DNA from: Ypsolopha sequella
Lineage: Eukaryota > Arthropoda > Insecta > Lepidoptera > Ypsolophidae
Reading direction: 5' to 3'
Assembly (NCBI GenBank): GCA_934047225.1
Contig: OW203997.1
Location: forward strand, 2,156,417 to 2,220,416
Length of the DNA: 64,000 nucleotides
In this document: one piece after another, positions 11,743 to 22,751 of the stretch
Layout of the letters: each line of letters starts with the position of its first letter
How positions within the stretch are numbered: position 1 is the stretch's first letter
Notes under the pieces: model-generated
What the model was told of the DNA's origin: nothing
Database searches by the model: none
What the model saw: the letters and a program-made list of their open reading frames with translations, nothing else
Made by a program: the position numbers and the translations under genes

Positions 11743-12208
11743 GTCCCACGGCTATGCCACATGGAGGGAAAGTACCTTAAATATTGTAGATGAAACATTT
11801 TACTGAAAGAAGACATTATTTTATTTAAAAAAAAATAAACTGCATTCATAGATTTTTAAATAGTTACATGGTTGAACCGGGAATCGAACCCGTTACATGA
11901 GAAAAATTGATTAATTTTGTATTAAAAATGTTAAAATTCATGGTCTTCCTTTTATTTCTGACACTATATTATTTAGCAAAAAATAATCCTTATGATGAAG
12001 CCTTTCAATCGGTATGATAAAACTAAAGGGTAATTAATTATTTTTCTCATGTAACGGGTTCGATTCCCGGTTCAATCATGTAACGATTTAAAAAAAATTA
12101 TGAATGCAGTTTAAATTGTTTTTTAAATTAAAATAATGTCTTCTTTCAGTAAAATGTTCCATCTACAATATTTAAGATACTTTCCCTCCATGTGGCATGC
12201 CGTGGGAC
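11743..12208. mobile_element. Foldback with arms of about 165 bp carrying tRNA T-arm sequence
   Basis: The left arm 11743-11906 and right arm 12041-12208 are near-perfect reverse complements. Both arms contain a GGGTTCGATTCCCGGTTCAA word (inverted on the left at about 11872-11891), identical to the 3' part of a tRNA T arm, followed by CATGTAAC. The outer ends read GTCCCACGGC / GCCGTGGGAC. The central 135 bp is AT-rich. Confidence 0.85.
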
Positions 12209-12756
12209 ACCCTGTATAGTATTTTTACTAAGACAACTCTGTTCTTAGTTTCTAAGGTACAAATAAATTCCAGTTCAATCGCTTGAAACGTGCTTGAAAC
12301 ATTTCCAAAAACTCATCAAAATAAATTCCGGAACTAAAAGAAGCTACTTACGTAATTTCTCGAGACAAAACAAAACTTTTGTTTACAATTCTAATTGTGA
12401 AGTTCCAACGGCAACCCTTCCATTCCTATAAATCCTTAATTCCCTTAGGCCTTGTGTTTTAACATGCTTACAGCAAAACAGTCCTTAATAAAATCAAATA
12501 AAGTATATTATGGGTTTTTGTTTTGTAGCCTTAGCCCTCGCTTGATTTATCTTCGTAAATTATAGCCTGACGCATGTTTAATACGACTTTGACAACTTTT
12601 TATAATTTTAACATTGACACAGAGATGTCTTCATTGCGGAAAGAGCTTCCAAGGGTTGCAGAAAATACATAGATGTGGGAATTGTGACCTGGATTTGAGT
12701 TTTATTACGCACTAGTGTTCAAAAAGGGTCTTCAGTGAAGTATAAATAGAACAGTC
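12209..12756. other. No gene seen
   Basis: Spacer without supported features. Confidence 0.4.
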
Positions 12757-13318
12757 AAATTTAATGTAAAATAAGATTCCTAGATGGCACTGTCGTATTC
12801 TTTAGCAACAGAATCAAAAACAAAATTTGCACCAATGAGCGTTTTTCCTTATGTCAAATTTAGTTTTAAATAAGATTCCTAGATGGCACTGTCCTATCTT
12901 TAGCAACAGAATCAAAGACAAAATTTGCACAGATTCCAAACAAACTTAAAACCGCTTTGACATTGATTGCTTCGAAACATATTTTATCTATGGTGACATG
13001 GACAGCGACATCTGGAGGAAAGCTAAGAACTAAGAAAAAAAAACAACGAGAAAAACGCTCATTCCAAACAAACGAAAAACCACTTTGACATTGATTGCTA
13101 CGAAACACATTTTATCTATGGTGACATGGACAGCGCCATCTGGAGGAAACCTAAGAACTAAGAAACAAAAACAACGAGAAAAACGCTCATTCCAAACAAA
13201 CGAAAAATCACTTTGACATTGATTGCTACGAAACACATTTTATCTATGGTGACATAGACAGTGCCATCTGGAGGAAAGCTAAGAACTAAGAAAAAAAAAC
13301 AACTAGAAAAACGCTCAT
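12757..13318. repeat. 128-bp tandem repeat (3 units) with duplicated leader
   Basis: Units begin TTCCAAACAAAC at 12934, 13062 and 13190, a 128-bp period. They carry GACAGCGCCATCTGGAGGA. Upstream, a leader with GATTCCTAGATGGCACTGTC occurs twice (about 12776 and 12871). The leader word and the unit word are partly inverted copies of one another. A single leader plus unit is found at 40072-40280. Open frames on the minus strand arise from the repetition. Confidence 0.9.
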
Positions 13319-14224
13319 TACATTGTCATTATCATGATATAATAATACCTATACTGTTATAATTATAATTTTATTAAAGCAAAAAGTTTCATACATTTGC
13401 GTAAACTTTTTCCAAGGTTCATAAAAAATACTGGCTGGTATTATAGAGCACTCTCTGACAGGCACGGTAGGTACAGTGCTACAAGAATCTTATGGCGTGT
13501 GGATTGGTTGTGTCCAAAATCGGAACTAACGTCGCTACCATAATCTTTGTTTCACAGCTGCGCCCCCCTCGCCATCAGATCCTTGTTGAACAAATCCATA
13601 GAAGAAAACAACCCGAGCTCTATGCACAAATCAAATCACATAATATGATTATTATGTATGAATCATAATATTTATGATATCTGTGCGGTAAATCGACAAT
13701 CAAATTATGCAACTTTACACATTACTTACAAAATAGAAGCAGTAAGACACTTAAACTCGTGATATTTGGAGCCCTCGTTATCGCTCGACACCAAATTAAT
13801 GCTCGAAGGAATAAAAAATAGTTTTCCGGTCAATTACTATTTTTATGGACTGACAAAAAGATACTCAGACCGAGGCACTAATTGCTATAGAGTTTCTTCA
13901 GATAAATGAAATATTTATCTGTGAAAGTTTCAGTGAAACAAGACAAACCAGATCTCCGCGTCAGTAACCTCATCGTAATAATCTCCGACCGAGCCTTCCT
14001 CAGCCGCCATTTTGTGTCATCTCTTTTAAAGTTGCTAGTATGAATAAAACATAATGGAAAATCTTTGTAAAATCATCCGTGTTTTTCAGCTTGAAGAGTT
14101 TATTTCGCAATTTGTTTTTAAAATAATTTTTAATGCAAGTGCTCGTAAAGGCCCACTTTTTATGCATCAAAACCGAACAGAAAGTCGATTATTTTGCCCT
14201 AGGGCTTTTTTTTTTTAATTTATT
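13319..14224. other. No gene seen; short shared repeat
   Basis: Mostly unique sequence. A block at about 13492-13560 (GTGTGGATTGGTTGTGTCCAAAATC) is also present at about 26551-26640, showing one more dispersed repeat of unknown type. Confidence 0.4.
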
Positions 14225-14400
14225 TATTTACAATGGTTGGCTAGCCTGCAGCCTTTCCTGTGTACCATAAATGTTATAATTTTTTCCACTGTTTAACGGC
14301 TCTGGATACAGTCCTATTGAGCCAATAATAATTTAAAGTTTACAAGATTATATTTGTTTTATTTCTTCACACTATGTATTGAAAAACGTAGTATGATACA
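14225..14400 (+). repeat. Shared left flank of palindrome copies A and B
   Basis: About 170 bp closely matching 34040-34193, including TCCACTGTTTAACGGCTCTGG. It immediately precedes the structured palindrome in both places, so flank and palindrome move as one element of about 280 bp. Confidence 0.8.
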
Positions 14401-14510
14401 CGGGCGTAAGAGCAATAAATTACTCGGTTACGTTTGAAACACTCGCTACGCTCGTTTTTAAATCGTCCTCGTAATTTATTCCTTTTCGCCCTTGTAGCAT
14501 AAACTACTAT
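14401..14510 (+). repeat. Structured palindrome, copy B
   Basis: Box CGGGCGTAAG, outer stem AATAAATTAC/GTAATTTATT, inner stem with 11-nt loop TCGCTACGCTC, and a terminal box ending CTACTAT. The inner stem is slightly decayed compared with copy A at 34194. Confidence 0.8.
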
Positions 14511-14594
14511 TACAAAGATATCTTCTACCTAGAAACTTGTTTATTTTAGTGGAGATGATAAAGGTGCCGTGTGTGTGTCCATTCTACGACCAAG

Positions 14595-14884
14595 CAATCA
14601 ATGAAGCGATTACCTGCTTTTCAAATTGTCTAAAGTAAGTAGTGTTGGAGAACAATCAATGAAGCGATTACCTGCTTTTCAAATTGTCTAAAGTAAGTAG
14701 TGTTGGAGAACAATCAATGAAGCGATTACCTGCTTTTCAAATTGTCTAAAGTAAGTAGTGTTGGAGAACAATCAATGAAGCGATTACCTGCTTTTCAAAT
14801 TGTCTAAAGTAAGTAGTGTTGGAGAACAATCAATGAAGCGATTACCTGCTTTTCAAATTGTCTAAAGTAAGTAGTGTTGGAGAA
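14595..14884. repeat. 58-bp tandem array, five identical units
   Basis: Five units starting CAATCAATGAAGCGATTACC, each 58 bp, at 14595, 14653, 14711, 14769 and 14827, identical as far as I can read. There is no spacer between units, so it is a simple tandem array. The identity implies recent expansion or an assembly artefact. Confidence 0.95.
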
Positions 14885-15189
14885 CCCCCACTTTAAATGC
14901 ATTGTTGTCGAGTCCCAAGGATCTCTAGCTAGATTGATGTCAACGTAATCTTGGGAGACATTCATTATATCTTACAGCATAATTAATCTTTCTTTTTATT
15001 TACTGGGAATGTAGGAAGAAATAATGGAGTCTGTAAGAGGCTTTTCCTTTTATTTTATAAAGAGATTTAGGAATACCTACTTAATTAAACAGTACTGTTT
15101 AATTTTTAAGTATAAGTACAACAGTTTTAGCTGTGACGAGCTTTGATAATTTACAAGCATACTTTAATGATCATACATTAAATGTTTAA

Positions 15190-15342
15190 TAAAAAAAAAA
15201 TTGTATGTTTTCCCAAGGCTGATTGGATGAAATTTCTTATAGGAATAAGTCCGCCCTTGCCTTCTATTTGTTCTTTGTATGTATCTTATCTTCTTATTTT
15301 TGTGCAATAAAGTGTTCAACATTCATTCATTCATTCAAACAA
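15190..15342 (+). repeat. LINE 3' end with (ATTC)n tail
   Basis: Ends with TGCAATAAAGTGTTCAACATTCATTCATTCATTC. The same end occurs inverted at 63869-63960. Short-repeat tails of this kind are typical of non-LTR retrotransposon 3' ends. Only the tail is present. Confidence 0.6.
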
Positions 15343-16467
15343 CAGTTGTTCAGTATATGTACGGACGCCACCATGACAGGCTAAGTCATAGCGGTTAAAA
15401 TCTTTTACAAATGGGAAGCTTGAACTGCAGGCGACTGTACTTTGTTCCCGATACGGTAAAATCCGAATAGTGGGTCTTAGGAGACATGTTTGCCTACGTA
15501 GACCCATTGTGGGTCCATTTGGTGGGTCTTCGATGACGAAATCACATTTAGTGCCAATTTTATTTTAAGCAAGAGGGTGCAACTTCAAGGCATATTTTTA
15601 AAGATAAGATAAGTATCATTTATTCATGAATGTAGGTAGTTAGTAATACATTTGATCTTAAAGATAATTTATGTGCTCTACACTCTGCCGAAAGGCGTAT
15701 GAATATAAAATTAATCAACATAAAGAGATTTTTAACATTAGAAGCATTCATGAGATGTTATTATAATTGTTCACATTTTGACAAGACTCATACGTGGAAT
15801 ACCTGGTATACATGTGAACAAATTTTTATATATGGTAGATCAATTTCTTTTAACCTTATGCTTTATCGCCAAAAAGAACAATAAAACTTACGGAAAAGCT
15901 GGATAAAGGACACGATACAACCTTGTATATCACCGTGAATCCAGAGCCCAGGTGGCAATTAGGCAACCAAACTGTAAAACCACTAAAATTCAAGTAAAGG
16001 ACACATATAAACCTGAAACTGACCCTGCTCCCCAGCTGGGTACATAAAAAGTTCCAGACGTGTAAAATCCCCAAACCGCTTTAGACAAACGTCGTCGGGG
16101 GCCAACCGACCTGTCCCTTACAAGTGTACACAAATTAGAAACACTGTGCTTTTACAACGGTGTCTGGGCTAATGTACTTTGTATTTTTTTGTATTAGGAT
16201 TTTATCTAAAAATGGAAACCCTTATACTTGCTTTTCTCGCAGGTTCGAATCTATCAATACTTTTCATAGTATGTGTTTGACCTGACTATGGTTTGGAGTG
16301 TTGGTTCTCATGATCTCTCATTTGATCTCCAGGTATAGTGTTTCTGGTGAGACCGAAGACCGTGCCCTTACTGCCAGTAAGTAGTTCTGTTGTACACTAG
16401 CGGGAATTCTTTTTCTCATTGCGGCGTTTCTGAACGGAATTATTTCTTGATAGCTTTTGCCCAGAGT
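15343..16467. other. No gene seen
   Basis: Spacer with short open frames (15699-15884, 15856-16074). None has splice or family support. Confidence 0.4.
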
Positions 16468-16705
16468 CAGTGGCGTATATAGAACTTTTTTCTGGAAAAG
16501 CAATCATAAAAAAATATGAAAAAATTTAAATAACACTTTGAAAAAAAAAAGTCGGTATGAAAATGCTCACTCTAGGGTAGGCAGTGCCTACCCTGGCGTC
16601 ATACAAACTTTCTTTTGTCAAAGTGTTATTTAAATTTTTTCATATTTTTTTAATTGTCAAACCTTCTGATTGCTTTTACGAAAAAAAGTTGTATGCACGC
16701 CACTG
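16468..16705. mobile_element. 238-bp TIR element with GGTAGGCAGTGCCTACC core
   Basis: Terminal words CAGTGGCGT and ACGCCACTG bracket long imperfect arms (GGAAAAGCAATC / GATTGCTTTT; AATTTAAATAACACTTTG and its complement). A perfect 17-bp palindrome lies near the centre. Non-coding MITE. Confidence 0.8.
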
Positions 16706-16751
16706 CCCAGAGCTTCACCCGCGTAGATATCGTTTTTATGACTATTTGATT

Positions 16752-17183
16752 TTAAGGTGATATATCGTCCGTGCAAAGGTCCCCGTTACTCCAAGCGGAA
16801 AGACACGTAGTGCGAGAGGGACGGAATCGGGGAAAATTGACAAAAAGTCAGTTTTAAATTAATACAAAATTAAATAAAATAGTTACGGAAATTTTCATAA
16901 CCAGTAATTTAGCTATTGTTAAAACCCATCTAAATAAATATTTTTTGAAGTGTGTATGCTATCCCGATTTGTCAGAATATCAAAAAAAGTGTAAATTTAG
17001 ACCTTTGATTTGATTTATTATTCCTATCGAGTGAAATTCCTCCAATCGCGTTTCTGATATGATAGTCCAGAATCAAGAAAAAGGTCCCAAAATTGTTATA
17101 CTAATTTATTAAACTTAGGATTTGGTTTGAACAGCAGATAAATAACTTTAAAAAGTGTCGATTTTGACGATATACCCTCTTAA
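16752..17183 (+). mobile_element. TTAA-flanked element, family T2 copy 2
   Basis: Runs from TTAAGGTGATAT to GATATACCCTCTTAA and shares the order of T2 landmarks (GTTACTCC, GAGAGGGACGGA, AAAACCCATCTAA, TCTCCAATCGCGTTTCT). More diverged than the copy at 6409. Confidence 0.7.
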
Positions 17184-17560
17184 AAGAGATAGATGTTATT
17201 GGTGTTTTTATTGCTTTTCTATTTGTATCTATTTCTTATTGTTAATAAGGCACCTACTTACGTACCTACTTCTTACTAACAAGAATTAAAATTTAATAAC
17301 ATAAATATTTTTAATTAACTGATTAACTAACTACTAGCAGTTATCTATGGGACGCAAAACTCACTGAAATTTATTAAATCAATATATGGTATTTCATATA
17401 AGCCGTCGAAGAGAGAAAGTCGACACAAGGGTAACTCGCGAGGAGTAAAATACACAATCACTTCTCTGTAGAAACTTTTACACCCCATTGGCATCTTATG
17501 GAGACTAATGTATAGCATGAAGAGTAGGCGATAGGTACTGACACATTAAAAAAAAATTGC

Positions 17561-18032
17561 TTAAGGCGATTACCGTCGCCAAATTAGCAGATCGATATTT
17601 GTCAGTACGAATATCAACGGAAACGACATTGAAATAACGTTCATATCAGCGCGCAATGCATAGTGGCTGTTACGACGCTCGCTGCGTCATTGATAGGGTG
17701 AAATAGGAGAAAATTATACTTTTTACTTGGACGTGATTCTTCGATTGAATAATCCTATGTCATTTTTATAGCAATTAAGTTTATCTATTTATCAAAGCAT
17801 AAATGATTTCAATCGGCCAAACCACTTAGCAGTAGTAGGAAATTCAAACCAAAAACACCATTCAGTTAAAAAAAAAAATCATGTAGAAGTTTTGGTGGTA
17901 TGAAAAAGAAAAATGTTGCATATGTTGTCTTAGAGTTGATAATTCATAATACATTTTGCATTATTTTTGGTTTGGCCATTAACGAGGAGTAGGCATTAGA
18001 AAGTACCTATTTGGCAATAGTAAGGCCCTTAA
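17561..18032 (+). mobile_element. TTAA-flanked element, family T1 copy 2
   Basis: Same family as 11249-11722 in opposite orientation, with TTAA at both ends. It contains the CGACGCTCGCTGCGTC word. Confidence 0.85.
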
Positions 18033-18677
18033 TCCATTCAGTAGTAACGGCGTGAAGGAGTAACTAACATATTTTATGTTCTATAGCACAGATGACCTCC
18101 ATTAGATACCATATGTTGGCTATTTCCTTCTGCATCGAGTTCACCAAAATTGGTGGAAGGTGCGGGCTGCGGGGAGCGTCACAGCGGCTTCGTGATTGGC
18201 TATTTCAAGGACGCGCTTGACATGCACCGACCGAGTACTTGCAATAGTGATGGGTGTCACGTTGTTAAAAAAAAACAAACGTGCTTAATTTAAAAATTTT
18301 AAATTCAAGTAGTTTAAGTTTAAATTAAGTTTAGGTTTAAATTAAGTTTAAGTTTGGTCAGTTTGGTTCGTATTTTTGCAAAATAATCAAAAATAAGGTT
18401 CAAGTTCAAAAAGAAAAGGGCTCCTCAGAAAAGAGGGCCAAATTATACAGAGGCTGAGAAAGAAAATTTGATGTTTTTGAGCATACCGTAAGCATCCTAC
18501 CCGATTTCTTAGCAATGTTTGCCTCCCAAAATTCGTTTAATAAAATTTCTTCTTGTTATAGGCACAAATCATAATTAAAGCAAATTCCATAGGAACGAAA
18601 ATTGCAATTGCAATTAGCCAAGAGCTACAATGCCTTCCCTAGCAGTAGCGTCGGAACACCAGAGTAACTGAAGGATA
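18033..18677. other. No gene seen
   Basis: Spacer including a run of AAGTTTAAATTAAGTTT-type words around 18300-18360. No supported gene. Confidence 0.4.
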
Positions 18678-18679
18678 TA

Positions 18680-19296
18680 CAGTGTGTCCCTCGTACAAGT
18701 GCACATCCGAAAGTGGGTGAAACTAGATCTAAATATATCGATAAAAACAAAGTTTCTTTTTTTTTTTTTTTTTTTATCTTGAAAAAATTATCCACCTGGG
18801 TATCTTTGTATAGGACGCGAGCGCAGTGCCTTTGGTTAACCGCTCGTAGAAAATATTGTATTTATGATAGAATGTTGTTTTTTTTTTGTTAGAAAGATAA
18901 TGGAATAGGCAATGATAAATAGGAATAAAAGTATAGTGAAACGGGGACATTATTTTGAAAAAATTGACTATTATTGAAAAAAAGACGGAATAATTAAAGA
19001 AATAATCTTTTAGGATATTATTTTTATGGTAATGGTAGTTGATTATGTTTTGTTTTTGATTTGGTATAGGACGTCTATTTTTTAAGGATTATAACAGTTT
19101 TATTTCATTGCATTACTCGCGGTAGATCAAAAGTTATGACATATTTTATACATAGTCTCCACGGTAGGCAAAAAAAATTTTAAAACGTAAATTTACAAAA
19201 CAAAGATTTTCTAAAAAAAAAAAAACATTTTTTGTCGATAAAATAAGGTCTAGTTTCACCCCTTTTCGGATGTGCACTTTTACGAGGGACACACTG
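18680..19296. mobile_element. 617-bp TIR element with TA target duplication
   Basis: Ends CAGTGTGTCCCTCGTA and its reverse complement, continuing imperfectly through GTGCACATCCGAAA for about 33 bp. It is flanked on both sides by TA (18678-18679 and 19297-19298), as for Tc1/mariner-type elements. The interior is A/T-rich and non-coding. Confidence 0.85.
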
Positions 19297-19298
19297 TA

Positions 19299-20389
19299 TA
19301 CGAAAATATGAAGCAAGAGTAGAAATACGTCTGAGGATACTGGTCAAACACCTAAAAAGGCCGTGGTACGTTCTCCATTTAGAGCCAAGAACAAATAATG
19401 GTGCAGACCTTTGTAATTGCTGTATTTTGATTGCGTGTCCATAAATTAAACATCGGTTCTTTCTTTTTCCTGGTTTACGAGATTACAAATACTGTAAAAA
19501 TCAATAGATTGTTCAACAAAAAGCGACCTTTCGCTACAAATGTTAAACTTTGATCAAAAACAGCTGTGACATGGTCAAATTGGTCAGCCATCTTCCCATT
19601 TAGCGAGATAAGTACAGGATAGTCGCCAACGAACTAGTTCTTTTTAGTTCGTTGATAGTCGCTACTTAAATTTTAATTTAATCAAGTGTGAAATTAGACG
19701 CTAACGGAGATCAAATTCTGTTCGAACAACGTTTGACAGATTTTTATTTAAATTAAGAAAGATTGCTTTAATATTTAGATTGGAGGTTTTCGAGCAACAG
19801 AAAATCATGATTCTCGTGATTAAATTAGTTCAATCTCTACTTAAATCTTAAAATTAGTTTCGAACAATTCAGCGTAGTATTTGTCTAACTACTATGAAGA
19901 AATTTATAATGTCAAAATTCTGCGACTTATTTATTTGTAACTTTTTGGTCAATAATGTTATTGTTTATTATATTTATTTATTCATATTGGGTACGAGAGA
20001 GCCCTATTTAAACTTACCTCAAAATGTTAAATACAAAAAAAAAATCGTTTCGAGTCGAGCACTTGTAGGCGGAAAATTCGTTTAATCAAGAAATTCCATT
20101 CACGATACAAAGCACAATTTTTTTTTACAACGAATAATCGCCATTTCTTTTTTATCAAACTTGGATTATGTAAAGCTGGTAACTGTCAATAGGCTGCGTT
20201 CAGTTTAATTGTCGGACGACGCCCGCCTAACACTGACAGCAGGATAAAGTGTTTATTGGTTTTAAATATATAAATCAACAAAATTATTAATTTTTGTTAT
20301 TATTATTGCAATTATAAAATATAGCAAACATCTCTACATTCTGAACATGAAATTGCAATTAATTTTATTTTTCTTACTAATGATCGCAA
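19299..20389. other. No gene seen
   Basis: AT-rich spacer with a short GAACTAGTTC...TTAGTTCGTTG inverted motif near 19630. No supported exon. Confidence 0.4.
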
Positions 20390-20757
20390 ACAACAGGTGG
20401 TAGAGCTGATCCCAGGCTCGACTGTGGAGGTACCACCATCTTACTTGGAGATCCCTCGAAGTAATTCGGGGGTGAGTAAGCTGTCCAGCTGCTCACAGGC
20501 AAAAAACCAGGAGACCTACCAAGCCTGGGACCGATGAATGGTGGTATATCCATCCCTAATAGCCGGGCCTTATATGGAACAGACTGGTGACGGGCAGCGG
20601 CGTCAATGGTGCGAGGGTTCCGGCACCGCGCTCACTATCCCGCCTGCCCAGCGTGTGTGAGTATGGGCAATTCTTCCAGAATGACTGCCGGGAGTGGCAA
20701 AGTCCTGGAAAGGCTTATGTCCAGCAGTGAACGAACTAGGCTGATGGATGGATGGAT
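20390..20757 (+). repeat. Dispersed SINE-like repeat, family S1 copy 2
   Basis: Matches 668-1018 over most of its length and ends in GATGGATGGATGATC. The reading frames on both strands inside it (20603-20833) are shared with the other copy and incidental. Confidence 0.7.
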
Positions 20758-21392
20758 GATCGCCAAACTCCTTAGTCTCATCATGAGACGGATAGTTTAA
20801 AAAATAAACATATGATATGTAATGGATTTTCATACGAATTTACTAGACACTTATTGAGATTTACTGGAGACTTGAAATAGCTCTCCAGGATCAAGTACAC
20901 ACTGGTTTGTCTTTATGGAATGAAATGATAACATTACAATATATTATTGAGAAAAAATCATTTACAAATATGGAGTTTCCACTGCAGGCCCCTGAAGAAG
21001 TCCAAATATATTTGTATGCATTTTGGCGGCATTCCTTCTAGATTCGGATTTCGGACGATTTGTTGTTCGGGTCGAAGTGGTACACTAATGACCTTATTTT
21101 GTGCCGCAGTTAGTTTCCTCTATCTCTTGTTTGTATCTTGCAACGGATAATGAATTATTGACGTAGCATTTTATTTTTACTGCATATTTTCATTTTTATT
21201 TTTCAATTCAAGTTTAAAATTTATTTGCTTTTTGTAGGGGCCCATAATAACGTTACTTTGAATAAATATGATTGACTTTGGATGTGTGAGACCTAACCCA
21301 TTTATGATAATGAAAGATTCCTGTGAACTAAGTTGTTCTAAAATGTTTAATAATTTTTAACGCATGTCTAGATTACTTTTGTTGACACACAT
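20758..21392. other. No gene seen; possible 3' UTR of the exon at 21393
   Basis: No coding signal. The part next to 21393 would be the 3' untranslated region of the minus-strand transcript. Confidence 0.35.
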
Positions 21393-21661
21393 TCACTTAA
21401 CCTCAGACTTCTTTTTTTCCACCTTCTTCTCCTCAGCACCGATGTTCCGCTGAGCATCGCTGGTGCTGCCGAACAAGGATTCCCAGAAGTTAGCGTTAGT
21501 CTGCAGCAGCTGTACTGTGACGTCTTCTACCTTCTGCTTCTTCTCCTCTGCAATCTTCAACAGGACTTCCTTGAACTTTGTTATCTCCACGGCGCCTTTT
21601 TCTGTTGCTTCTTGTAACTTTTGTGCGGCCACCTTTGCGTTATCATCAAGAACAACCTTTG
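21393..21661 (-). CDS. 3' terminal exon (b) of small Lys/Glu-rich protein
   Basis: After a CTCTTACAG acceptor the exon opens in phase 1 and encodes about 89 residues (KVVLDDNAKVAAQKLQEA..., ending in a KKVEKKKSEVK tail). It is highly charged and predicted helical. It resembles the other terminal exon at 25017-25270: VVLDDN versus IVLDN near the start, then a heptad-like helix with a TELNKFEE/ITKFKE core. Both exons need the same preceding phase, so the first exon at 26216-26300 could splice to either, giving a 117-residue product with this one. No other first exon was found between them. I do not recognise the family; function unknown. Confidence 0.65.
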
Positions 21662-22751
21662 CTGTAAGAGATATGCAAGGTGAATTTATTTAAGTCGGTC
21701 AATGACCTTCGCACATTTTGTACTGGACCCCGTACCACGAAACGCAGTAATTTGCGTCGAGCGATAATGATTGTATGCCGAGAGTGATTTATCGTTTTCT
21801 TTTGACGCGATTATTGCTGGATCAACATCAATCCAGCTGGATCTAGCATTTTCTTAGAGAAATGGAATGTTTTATTATTTAGTCTAATCACTAAAAATAA
21901 CTAAAACTTCTTCATTTAGCTGGTAAACTTAACTTCGGTTCGTTTTAACACTCGAGATAATTAACTTTAAATGTTTAGTTAGTAGCATATAGTATTCATA
22001 CCGTATATCAAAGACATTAAGGCGCTATGTTAACAAAAAAGGATGCTTTTTTTCTGTGCATTTCATGAAAAACAAAAAAATTTTTATCATATATAGCAAT
22101 ATCAAGATTTTTTATTTTGGAAATATTATATTCTATATACAGAGTCTTCACTCAGCCTAAATTATAAGACATTCCTTAGACACGTCGCAATTTCTTTTTG
22201 CGTTTGTATGGTGTTTTGCGCGTGATGGCTGTCCTTAAACGAAACATTTCTAATCCCTAGACCAAGCTAGAACTACATTTGAAATCTTAATGGTTTGCAC
22301 ATTTACGCATTTCACTATTTTGTTTTTCTTTTTGCATAGGGCAATTATATATATTTTACATATCTCTTGCTCTGTAAGTACACCCTTACACCCCTGAATG
22401 CCGGGGTGTATGACTATCATTACAGCATAGGTTTTGGAATTTGAAAAAAGAACTGTCATACTCATACTGCACGAAGAATATTTTTAAAAAGTTAATATTT
22501 TTTTTCTCGGTATCGATTAATTACTCGAATCGGAATCTAGACAATTGATTTTATAAAGACTTTATTTTAAATATGGAACTATTTGTTTCCACATCGTATG
22601 TTAGATGGAATCGATTTAAAAATCAAACTGGCCAGCAAGATTTGACGCGCTTGCGTGCGTGAAAAAAAAAAAGGCAGTCTACTAGTAGGCGCGAAAGCAT
22701 CGCGAAAGTAATTAATTTTCTTGTTGGAGTTCTTTTTCAAAAGTTTTAAAC
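21662..22751. other. No exon found; left flank of recombinase gene
   Basis: Intronic or intergenic relative to the minus-strand gene, and upstream of the plus-strand recombinase. A run of A (22662-22673) and GGCGCGAAAGCATCGCG at 22688-22704 lie just before the recombinase start. No TIRs were found. Confidence 0.4.

Noticed and set aside
14595..14884. CRISPR-like array
   Set aside because: The 58-bp units are contiguous with no unique spacers, and the context is a eukaryotic genome.
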